Of a stretch of 27,933 bases of DNA, positions 16,798 to 24,239 are shown piece by piece. Source of the DNA: an uncultured Lachnospiraceae bacterium (GTDB taxonomy: Bacteria > Bacillota > Clostridia > Lachnospirales > Lachnospiraceae); NCBI GenBank assembly GCA_900539175.1, contig UQAW01000051.1, positions 1 to 27,933 of the forward strand, in the 5' to 3' direction. The first letter of the stretch is position 1; each line of letters opens with the position of its first letter. The translations under genes and the position numbers were made by a program. The notes below the pieces were generated by a model. It was not told the DNA's origin. It searched no databases and was given only the letters and a program-made list of their open reading frames with translations.

Positions 16798-17140
16798 CCT
16801 GACTTTTTCCTATGATATGATGTAATGTACCAAGATGATAAATTGCACGTTCGATCTCATGGTACGTACAGTCCTTAGCATTTACCCTTACTACAATTAC
16901 AACATCAATCCCTCTACGAAATAATCCTTCCTGCAGTCGGTATCCCTCCCGGATCAATCTTGTCAAATGATGCCTGACTACACTATTCCCGACTTTTTTA
17001 CTTACTGAAATTCCAACCCTATTTTGGTTTGTCTGATTCTCTCTTACGTACATAACCAGATATTTGTTTGCCTTCGATGTTCCATACCTGTAAACCAGTT
17101 GAAAATCCTTATTCTTTTTTAAGCTATCTGAATATTTCAT
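16778..17140 (-). CDS. rnpA: Ribonuclease P protein component
   Basis: A 120-residue protein subunit of RNase P, which binds the catalytic RNA and helps cleave the 5' leader from pre-tRNA. It begins MKYSDSLKKNKDFQLVYRYG and has the VGISVSKKVGNSVVRHHLTRLIREGYRL stretch in two parts, the family RNR signature region. The usual RNRxKR box reads RHHLTR here, retaining the two end arginines. The C-terminal tail is acidic (SQDEDDSN) because it overlaps the start of yidD. AAAGGAAA lies before the ATG. Confidence 0.97.
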   Translation of the reverse strand: MKYSDSLKKNKDFQLVYRYGTSKANKYLVMYVRENQTNQNRVGISVSKKVGNSVVRHHLTRLIREGYRLQEGLFRRGIDVVIVVRVNAKDCTYHEIERAIYHLGTLHHIIGKSQDEDDSN

Positions 17141-17207
17141 AGTTTTCCTTTTCTACGGAAAGAACTTTCTTCCACTCTTTTTTCCTGTCGATTATTCCAA
17201 TAATTCC

Positions 17208-17244
17208 ATAAGAGAAGAAAAGACCACATATAAAATGCGGTCTT
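17208..17244 (-). terminator. Terminator or attenuator between rpmH and rnpA
   Basis: AAGACC and CAT (17220-17229) pair with ATG and GGTCTT (17235-17244), with one G-T wobble in the minus-strand RNA. The minus strand continues TTTCTTCTCTT. It starts only 5 bp beyond the rpmH stop codon and about 70 bp before rnpA. It could let L34 be made in excess over RnpA, with partial read-through, since no separate rnpA promoter is obvious. Confidence 0.65.
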
Positions 17245-17248
17245 GGTT

Positions 17249-17383
17249 TTATGCTGATAATTTATGTCTTCCTTTTAATCTTCTGGCAGCTAAAACTTTT
17301 CTTCCGCCTTTTGTGCTCATTCTTGCTCTGAATCCGTGAACTTTTGCTCTGGATCTCTTCTTTGGCTGAAATGTCATCTTCAT
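17249..17383 (-). CDS. rpmH: 50S ribosomal protein L34
   Basis: A 44-residue, very basic protein that begins MKMTFQPKKRSRAKVHGFR and ends GRHKLSA, an unmistakable bL34. It is part of the large ribosomal subunit. The ATG at 17383 is preceded by AAAGGAGGTGCC, an almost ideal Shine-Dalgarno sequence, as expected for a highly expressed gene. It is the first gene of the leftward rpmH-rnpA-yidD-yidC-jag cluster next to oriC. Confidence 0.98.
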   Translation of the reverse strand: MKMTFQPKKRSRAKVHGFRARMSTKGGRKVLAARRLKGRHKLSA

Positions 17384-17482
17384 AATTAAGGCACCTCCTT
17401 TATATTAGAAATAAATTTCGTATTTTCTTACATCTGCGGTGTCAAAATACCACAATTTCTCAGATATGAAAACATCATTTCA

Positions 17483-17511
17483 ATTATATTCATAAACCCT
17501 TGCAAAGTCAA
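17483..17511 (-). promoter_or_regulatory. Predicted sigma-A promoter of rpmH
   Basis: Minus-strand TTGACT (17511-17506) and a perfect TATAAT (17488-17483) are separated by exactly 17 bp. It lies 100 bp upstream of rpmH and drives transcription away from the origin. Confidence 0.8.
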
Positions 17512-17544
17512 GCAAAATCTGGACTTTTCCCATAAATTCCACAG

Positions 17545-18058
17545 TTATCCATCCATACCATGAGAAAATGTCCTTTATCTTGTGGTTCCTGAAATGTTAT
17601 CCACAAATTGTGGATAACTTGTGGATAACTTGTGGAATTGGTGTGTATAGAAACAAAAAAAACTCCCAAACCCCTTTATTTTACTGGTGTGTACGTTGTG
17701 AATTTAAATTTTCACTTATACACAATCCCTTTTTTTCTCCAATTTTCCTGTGTAAATCTGAAAAATTTTATCCACACATCTTATTTTTTCCTAAAATCAG
17801 CATAAAATCAACTTTTTCACCACTTAATCTAAAGATTCACCAACTCTTATTCACATATTTCCACATACTTGTCCACATCTTTATCCCCGTATTTTTTTCC
17901 ACATCATCCACAAAAAAATTTTATACACACCCATATCCACATCTTTTTTATCAGAAGTTCCCGCTGCCTTGGCACTTCTTTCATTCCTTAAATTTTCTTA
18001 CTTGATTAATAATTCATTTTATTATAAGATAGAGTAGAGTTATTATGTGATAAATTTA
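17545..18058. other. oriC: Replication origin oriC, main DnaA-box region upstream of dnaA
   Basis: Perfect DnaA boxes (TTATCCACA or its complement) lie at 17597-17605, 17609-17617, 17620-17628 and 17768-17776. Near matches occur at 17545, 17631, 17716, 17847, 17869, 17895, 17904, 17921 and 17933. The stretch 17821-17940 has only about 3 G but 37 C on the plus strand, ending in AT-rich DNA at 18001-18058, a candidate unwinding zone. Genes diverge from this point on both sides and strand composition switches here. 17384-17544 holds the rpmH promoter and leader. Confidence 0.93.
18002..18030 (+). promoter_or_regulatory. Possible dnaA promoter
   Basis: TTGATT (18002-18007) and TAAGAT (18025-18030) are 17 bp apart, about 80 bp before dnaA. 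Both hexamers match the consensus at four of six positions. Upstream DnaA boxes would allow the usual autoregulation. Confidence 0.35.
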
Positions 18059-18107
18059 CGGGGAGTCTACCCTCACCTTATATTGATCTTAAGAAGCGGA
18101 GATTATT

Positions 18108-19457
18108 ATGAACCTTGTAGAAGAAAAGTGGATAGAAATTCTAAATAGAGTTAAGGAAGAACATGAAATTTTGGATGTATCCTTTGATACCTGGCTTGCT
18201 CCATTAAAAGTACATGAAGTAGAAGGTAATGTAGTAACAATTCTTGTGCCATCCCAACAAGTTGGTCTGGATTATGTGAGCAAAAAATATAAACTTCCAT
18301 TAAAAGTAGCAATTGCCGAAATTACCGGTACCAGTTATGAGATTAAATTACTGCTTCCGGAAGATATCGAACGCCAACAGGCCAAACAGGAGGTTTTCAA
18401 CACAGCGGCGGAAGCCGGTTTAAATCCAAAATACACATTTGATACCTTTGTTGTCGGCAGCAATAACAAATTTGCACATGCCGCTTCCCTTGCTGTAGCC
18501 GAATCTCCAGGAGAAATTTACAATCCACTGTTCTTATACGGAGGTGTTGGACTTGGAAAGACCCATTTGATGCATAGTATTGCACACTTTATTCTCAAAA
18601 ATAATCCGAGTTCAAGAATATTATATGCAACCAGTGAAGAATTTACCAACGAATTGATTGAAGCCATCCGTAATGGAAACAATACGGCTATGAGCAAATT
18701 TCGCGAAAAATATAGAAATATTGATGTTCTGCTCATCGATGACGTACAGTTCATTATAGGAAAAGAATCCACACAGGAAGAATTTTTCCATACTTTTAAT
18801 ACGCTGCACGGCGCCAAAAAGCAGATCATCCTATCATCTGACCGGCCGCCGAAAGATATGGATATTCTGGAAGACAGAATCCGCTCCCGTTTTGAATGGG
18901 GGCTTCTTGCTGATATCCAAAGTCCTGACTACGAGACAAGAATGGCAATCCTCCGTAAAAAAGAAGAACTTGATGGTTACAACGTAGGTGACGATGTAAT
19001 CGAATATATTGCAAAGAATATCAAATCCAACATTCGTGAACTTGAAGGTTCTCTCAATAAAATTATTGCTTACGCGAACCTGGAGAAACGTGAAATCAAT
19101 CTTTCCCTGGCAGAACAGGTATTGAAAGATATTATTTCACCTAACGAAAAGAAAATTATTACGCCGGAATATATTATCAGCACAGTAGCTGAACACTTTG
19201 ATTTATCCCCTGCTGACATCATGGGCAGCAAACGTGTCAGCAAAATTGTTCATCCACGACAAATTGCAATGTACCTCTGCCGTGAAATGACCGATGTTTC
19301 ACTTATTGTAATTGGAAAATGTATGGGAAATCGAGATCATACCACAATTATGCATGGTATTGAAAAAATTGAGAAGGAACTTTCAGATATCAATAATAAC
19401 AATACGACAGAAGAAATTGATATCCTCAAAAAGAAAATCAATCCTCCAAAACAGTAA
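18108..19457 (+). CDS. dnaA: Chromosomal replication initiator protein DnaA
   Basis: A 449-residue initiator ATPase that binds DnaA boxes and opens the origin. Domain I covers about 1-80, followed by a short linker (about 85-110). The AAA+ domain has Walker A GGVGLGKT at 145-152 and Walker B VLLIDDVQF at about 207-215. Domain IV ends with the DNA-binding signature MGNRDHTTIMHG, with DHTT at 410-413. The length is normal. GCGGAG lies before the ATG. It is flanked on both sides by DnaA-box DNA and is followed by dnaN. Confidence 0.99.
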   Translation: MNLVEEKWIEILNRVKEEHEILDVSFDTWLAPLKVHEVEGNVVTILVPSQQVGLDYVSKKYKLPLKVAIAEITGTSYEIKLLLPEDIERQQAKQEVFNTAAEAGLNPKYTFDTFVVGSNNKFAHAASLAVAESPGEIYNPLFLYGGVGLGKTHLMHSIAHFILKNNPSSRILYATSEEFTNELIEAIRNGNNTAMSKFREKYRNIDVLLIDDVQFIIGKESTQEEFFHTFNTLHGAKKQIILSSDRPPKDMDILEDRIRSRFEWGLLADIQSPDYETRMAILRKKEELDGYNVGDDVIEYIAKNIKSNIRELEGSLNKIIAYANLEKREINLSLAEQVLKDIISPNEKKIITPEYIISTVAEHFDLSPADIMGSKRVSKIVHPRQIAMYLCREMTDVSLIVIGKCMGNRDHTTIMHGIEKIEKELSDINNNNTTEEIDILKKKINPPKQ

Positions 19458-19744
19458 CTTTAACATCTACTCATGCAACCTTTTTTCTGGCAACTTATAA
19501 ACATTCACACTGTGGATAACACGTGTACAGAAAGTGGACAACTTACCTGCTAAAATTTATACACAATCCATTCACAAGCTATACAGAAGATTTCAACAGA
19601 CTTATTCAAGTTAAATTTTCCTTTAACTTCAAGGGCTTGCATGGCATTTCCACTTTTACACATCCCCTAAGGATACGATTACGAAATCCTTTTATATATA
19701 TTATTTATGAAGGCCTTCGGCCGTGAAAGGAGTTATACACAATC
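19458..19744. other. Second DnaA-box region between dnaA and dnaN
   Basis: A perfect box (TGTGGATAA) lies at 19511-19519, and TTATACACA near-boxes lie at 19557-19565 and 19733-19741. The last one sits between the GAAAGGAG ribosome binding site of dnaN and its ATG. A two-part origin flanking dnaA is known from Bacillus and other Firmicutes. I see no clear promoter or terminator here. Confidence 0.7.
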
Positions 19745-20854
19745 ATGAAACTGGTATTTGCAAAAGCGAATCTTTTGAAAAGTGTAAGTACTGTTATGAA
19801 AGCAGTACCTTCTAAGACAACAATGCCGATTCTCGAGTGCATTCTGATTGATGCTTCTGCCAGTCAGATTAAATTCACTTCGAATGACATGGAACTTGGA
19901 ATTGAAACAATCGTTGAAGGCACCATTGAAGAAAGAGGTATCATCGCTCTGGACGCCAAAATATTTTCAGAAATTGTCAGACGTCTTCCAGATAACTACG
20001 TTACGATTGAAACAGATGATAATCTACTTACCACAATTACTTGTGAAAAAGCAAAATTCAATATCCCTGGTAAATCAGGAGAAGATTTCTCTTATTTACC
20101 AATTATTGAACGGAATGATTGCATTACAATCTCACAATTTACTTTGAAAGAAGTTATCCGTCAGACAATATTTTCTATTGCAGCAAATGAAAACAATAAA
20201 TTAATGACAGGAGAGTTATTTGAAATTAAAAATAATACACTGAAGGTAGTATCTCTTGACGGTCATCGTATTGCTATTCGCAAAATCGAACTAAATGAAA
20301 CTTATGAAGATAAAAAGGTGGTTGTTCCAGGTAAAACTTTAAACGAAATCAGTAAAATATTGTCAGGAGAAACAAATGACAAAGTAAATATTTTCTTTAC
20401 AGAGAACCACATCATGTTTGAATTTGATCAAACAACAGTCGTATCCCGACTGATTGACGGCGAATATTTTCGTATTGATCAAATGCTTTCCAGTGATTAT
20501 GAGACAAAAGTTCAGATAAATAAACGTGAATTCTTAAGTTGTATAGACAGAGCAACTCTTCTGGTCAAAGAAGGTGACAAAAAACCAATCATCATCAACA
20601 TTGAAGATAACAGTATGCAACTTCGGATTGATTCTTCTATGGGTTCCATGAAAGAAGATATTGATATATCCAAAGAAGGAAAAGATATTATGATTGGTTT
20701 CAATCCGAAATTTTTGATTGATGCCCTTCGGGTCATTGATGATGAAACAATTTCGATCTATCTGGTAAATCCAAAAGCTCCATGCTTTATCAAAAATGAT
20801 GAAGAGAGTTACATTTACCTGATTTTACCTGTTAATTTTAATTCTGCCAGATAA
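19745..20854 (+). CDS. dnaN: DNA polymerase III beta subunit (sliding clamp)
   Basis: A 369-residue clamp protein made of three similar domains; two copies form a ring that holds the replicative polymerase on DNA. The start MKLVFAKANLLKSVSTVMKA, the internal VVSLDGHRIAIRK (about residue 170) and the C-terminal LILPVN are family hallmarks. The ATG follows AAAGGAG by 12 nt, a rather long spacing that contains a DnaA-box-like TTATACACA. yaaA starts 12 bp downstream. Confidence 0.98.
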   Translation: MKLVFAKANLLKSVSTVMKAVPSKTTMPILECILIDASASQIKFTSNDMELGIETIVEGTIEERGIIALDAKIFSEIVRRLPDNYVTIETDDNLLTTITCEKAKFNIPGKSGEDFSYLPIIERNDCITISQFTLKEVIRQTIFSIAANENNKLMTGELFEIKNNTLKVVSLDGHRIAIRKIELNETYEDKKVVVPGKTLNEISKILSGETNDKVNIFFTENHIMFEFDQTTVVSRLIDGEYFRIDQMLSSDYETKVQINKREFLSCIDRATLLVKEGDKKPIIINIEDNSMQLRIDSSMGSMKEDIDISKEGKDIMIGFNPKFLIDALRVIDDETISIYLVNPKAPCFIKNDEESYIYLILPVNFNSAR

Positions 20855-20866
20855 AAAAGGAAAATT

Positions 20867-21082
20867 ATGGAAATAATTAAAATAAAAGATGAATTTATCA
20901 AATTAGGACAAGCTATGAAACTTGCAGGCCTGGTGGATGAAGGTGTGGATGCAAAATTTCAGATTCAGGATGGAAACGTAAAAGTAAATGGTGAAGTGGA
21001 TACCCGGAGGGGAAGAAAACTCTATGCAGGAGATGTATTCTCCTTTGAAGGGGCTGACGTAAGGGTGGAAAAAACAGAATAA
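20867..21082 (+). CDS. yaaA: S4-domain RNA-binding protein YaaA
   Basis: A 71-residue S4-like protein. The signature FIKLGQAMKLAGLVDEGVDAK, given here as its two halves LGQAMKLAGLV and VKVNGEVDTRRGRKLY, is the RNA-binding fold of the YaaA/YbcJ family. It stands between dnaN and recF in most Firmicutes; the biological role is not settled but a ribosome-related one has been proposed. AAAAGGA precedes the ATG. The 60-bp gap to recF contains a direct repeat. Confidence 0.93.
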   Translation: MEIIKIKDEFIKLGQAMKLAGLVDEGVDAKFQIQDGNVKVNGEVDTRRGRKLYAGDVFSFEGADVRVEKTE

Positions 21083-21142
21083 AATATTATGTAAACCACA
21101 CGGTTAATTCTGAATTATGTAAACTTAGAAAGAGTTGACAAC

Positions 21143-22228
21143 ATGTACGTGAAGTCTTTGGAACTTAAAAATTTCAGAAATTATAATTCGCTCAGCGTTG
21201 CTTTCGATCAGGGGACGAATATCCTTTATGGTGACAACGCTCAGGGAAAGACCAATATCCTGGAGGCAGTCTATCTTTGCGGAACCACAAAATCCCACAG
21301 AGGCAGTAAAGACCGTGAAGTGATTCATTTTAACGAAGATGAATCTCATATCCGTATGTTTGTATGCAGAGATGATGTTGCGCATAAGATCGATATGCAC
21401 TTAAAGAAGAATAAACCAAAGGGAATAGCAATTGACGGAGTCCCTATACGGAAGGCTTCCGAATTGTTTGGAATTGTCAATATCGTATTCTTTTCACCGG
21501 AGGATTTGAATATTATCAAAAATGGACCTTCTGAGAGAAGAAGGTTTGTAGATAGTGAGTTGAGTCAGTTAAATCGTTTTTATCTGGTTCAGTTGGCAAA
21601 TTACAATAAAGTGGTGATGCAGAGAAATAAACTTCTGAAGGAAATACGGGATTCGGAATCCTTGCGCAGTACATTGGATATCTGGGATGAACAGATGGTA
21701 GTGTACGGCAGAAGTCTGATTTTGGAACGGATGAAGTTTGTTTCGCAGTTAAATGAGATATTGTCAGAAATTCATAAGCAGCTTACCGGGGGAAAAGAGG
21801 CAATTGAATTAATTTATGAGCCAAATGTGGAAGCTGATCATTTTGAAAAACATCTGCACAAAAGCAGAGAAAAAGATCTGCAATTGCGGTCATCATCCAT
21901 AGGACCCCACCGGGATGACCTGTGTGTGAAGGTGAATGGCATTGATATCCGCAGATTTGGCTCTCAGGGTCAGCAGAGAACTGCGGCGCTTTCTATGAAA
22001 TTGTCGGAGATTTATCTGGTAAAGCAGATGATAAAGGATACACCGATTCTTTTGTTAGATGATGTATTGTCAGAACTGGACAGCAGCCGGCAGAACTATC
22101 TGTTGAAAAGTATCGGGGAGATACAGACATTTATCACATGTACCGGACTGGATGAGTTTGTAGAGAACCAGTTCCGGGTTAATAAGGTGTTTCAGGTAGT
22201 AGAAGGCACTGTTGTGCAGGGAATATAG
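21143..22228 (+). CDS. recF: DNA replication and repair protein RecF
   Basis: A 361-residue SMC-like ATPase that helps load RecA at gaps with RecO and RecR. Walker A GDNAQGKTN is at 30-38. The ABC-type signature lies in the GSQGQQRTAALSMKL region and Walker B LLLDDVLSELD at 303-313. The length is normal. The site before the ATG (GAAAGAG) is modest. gyrB begins 10 nt after the stop codon, so the genes are cotranscribed. Confidence 0.98.
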   Translation: MYVKSLELKNFRNYNSLSVAFDQGTNILYGDNAQGKTNILEAVYLCGTTKSHRGSKDREVIHFNEDESHIRMFVCRDDVAHKIDMHLKKNKPKGIAIDGVPIRKASELFGIVNIVFFSPEDLNIIKNGPSERRRFVDSELSQLNRFYLVQLANYNKVVMQRNKLLKEIRDSESLRSTLDIWDEQMVVYGRSLILERMKFVSQLNEILSEIHKQLTGGKEAIELIYEPNVEADHFEKHLHKSREKDLQLRSSSIGPHRDDLCVKVNGIDIRRFGSQGQQRTAALSMKLSEIYLVKQMIKDTPILLLDDVLSELDSSRQNYLLKSIGEIQTFITCTGLDEFVENQFRVNKVFQVVEGTVVQGI

Positions 22229-22238
22229 GAGGAATCAC

Positions 22239-24185
22239 ATGAGTACAGAAAGTACAACAAATGTAGATGCAAATGTTGAATATGGTGCGGATCAGATTCA
22301 GATTCTGGAAGGGTTGGAAGCAGTACGAAAACGGCCTGGTATGTATATCGGCAGCACTTCCAGCAGAGGATTGCACCATCTGGTATATGAGATCGTAGAT
22401 AATTCGGTGGATGAGGCACTTGCCGGCTATTGTAAAAATATCAATGTTACAATTAATGGCGATAATTCCATAACGGTAATTGACGATGGCCGCGGTATTC
22501 CTGTAGGTATTAACCACAAAGCAGGACTGCCAGCGGTTGAAGTTGTATTTACGATTCTTCATGCCGGAGGAAAATTCGGCGGCGGAGGATACAAGGTATC
22601 CGGAGGACTCCACGGTGTAGGTGCATCTGTTGTAAATGCCCTGTCAAATTGGCTGGAGGTTACCATCTATCATGAGGGGAAAATCTATCGTCAGCGTTAT
22701 GAGCGGGGAAAAACGATCTATAAGCTCAAAGTGATCGGGGAATGTGAGCCTGAAAAGACAGGAACTATGGTTCATTTCCTGCCGGATGATACGATTTTCG
22801 AGGAAACGGTTTTTGATTATGATGTGCTCAAGACAAGAATCCGTGAGATTGCATTTTTAACAAAGGGAATCCGAATTACGCTTAAAGACCTTCGGTTGGA
22901 AGAACCAGTAGAGAAGGTATTTCACTATGAAGGCGGAATCAAGGAGTTTGTGCAGTATTTGAATAAAAGCAAGACTCCGCTTTATGAAGATATTATGTAC
23001 TTTGAAGGGACTGTAAATGGTGTAATGGTCGAAGTTGCCATGCAGCATAATGATTCCTATACCGAAAATACGTACGGGTTTGTCAATAATATCACCACTC
23101 CGGAAGGCGGTACTCATATTGTGGGCTTTCGGAATGCATTGACAAAAACGTTTAACGAGTATGCGCATAAAAATAAATTACTGAAAGAAAATGAGCCGAA
23201 TCTGACCGGTGAGGATATCCGGGAAGGTCTTACGGCGATTGTAAGTGTCAAGATTGAAGATCCGCAATTTGAAGGACAGACGAAACAGAAACTGGGGAAT
23301 TCAGAAGCCAGAGGAGCAGTAGACAGTGTTGTAAGCAATAATCTGGAATTATATCTGGAGCAGAATCCGTCTGTGGCAAAGATTATTGTGGAAAAATCTC
23401 TGTTATCCCAGCGTGCAAGAGAAGCTGCCCGGAAGGCACGTGACTTGACAAGGAGAAAGTCAGCGCTTGACGGTATGTCATTGCCCGGAAAACTGGCTGA
23501 TTGTACAGACAAAAATCCTGCAAACTGTGAAATCTATATCGTAGAGGGAGATTCTGCGGGTGGTTCCGCAAAATCCGCAAGAAGCCGTGCAACACAGGCG
23601 ATACTTCCTCTCCGGGGAAAAATATTAAATGTTGAGAAAGCACGTCTGGACAAAATTTATGCAAATGCCGAAATCAAGGCGATGATTACCGCATTTGGTA
23701 CAGGGATCCATGATGAGTTTGATATCAGTAAACTGCGTTATCATAAAATTATTATTATGACAGATGCCGACGTAGATGGTGCACACATTGCCACCTTATT
23801 ATTGACTTTTATTTATCGTTTTATGCCGGAATTGATAAAACAAGGGTATGTGTATCTTGCACAGCCGCCGTTGTTCAAGATTGAAAAAAATAAAAAAGTC
23901 TGGTATGCGTATGATGAGAAGGAATTAGAGGCAATCCTTCTGGAAATCGGCAGGGATAACAACAATAAGATTCAGCGTTACAAAGGTCTGGGAGAGATGG
24001 ATGCGGATCAGCTTTGGGAAACTACCATGGATCCGGAAAACAGGGTTCTTCTGAGGGTAAAGATGGATGAAGAAGCTTCTTCAGAGTTGGATCTGACGTT
24101 TACAACTTTGATGGGAGATAAGGTAGAACCCCGGAGAGAATTTATTGAGGCAAACGCAAAATTTGTTCAGAATCTGGATATTTAA
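22239..24185 (+). CDS. gyrB: DNA gyrase subunit B
   Basis: A 648-residue ATPase subunit of gyrase, which introduces negative supercoils. The GHKL ATPase domain shows YEIVDNSVDEA with the catalytic Glu at 51, DDGRGIP (82-88) and GGLHGVGAS (122-130). FEGQTKQKLGN is the lysine loop. The TOPRIM domain shows EGDSAGGSAKSARSR from residue 436 and DADVDGAHI from residue 509. The start is the ATG at 22239, after AGGAGG at a spacing of 6; an ORF extension upstream overlaps recF. The GyrB identity, rather than ParE, is supported by its place before gyrA. Confidence 0.99.
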   Translation: MSTESTTNVDANVEYGADQIQILEGLEAVRKRPGMYIGSTSSRGLHHLVYEIVDNSVDEALAGYCKNINVTINGDNSITVIDDGRGIPVGINHKAGLPAVEVVFTILHAGGKFGGGGYKVSGGLHGVGASVVNALSNWLEVTIYHEGKIYRQRYERGKTIYKLKVIGECEPEKTGTMVHFLPDDTIFEETVFDYDVLKTRIREIAFLTKGIRITLKDLRLEEPVEKVFHYEGGIKEFVQYLNKSKTPLYEDIMYFEGTVNGVMVEVAMQHNDSYTENTYGFVNNITTPEGGTHIVGFRNALTKTFNEYAHKNKLLKENEPNLTGEDIREGLTAIVSVKIEDPQFEGQTKQKLGNSEARGAVDSVVSNNLELYLEQNPSVAKIIVEKSLLSQRAREAARKARDLTRRKSALDGMSLPGKLADCTDKNPANCEIYIVEGDSAGGSAKSARSRATQAILPLRGKILNVEKARLDKIYANAEIKAMITAFGTGIHDEFDISKLRYHKIIIMTDADVDGAHIATLLLTFIYRFMPELIKQGYVYLAQPPLFKIEKNKKVWYAYDEKELEAILLEIGRDNNNKIQRYKGLGEMDADQLWETTMDPENRVLLRVKMDEEASSELDLTFTTLMGDKVEPRREFIEANAKFVQNLDI

Positions 24186-24239
24186 GAAAGTTGATTTGAA
24201 CTGTATATGCCATAAGGTATGCACAGAATGGAGGAAATG

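Noticed and set aside
17568..18005. Plus-strand ORF of 145 codons in oriC
   Set aside because: It covers the DnaA boxes and its composition follows the C/T-rich origin DNA; no start site or homology recognisable.
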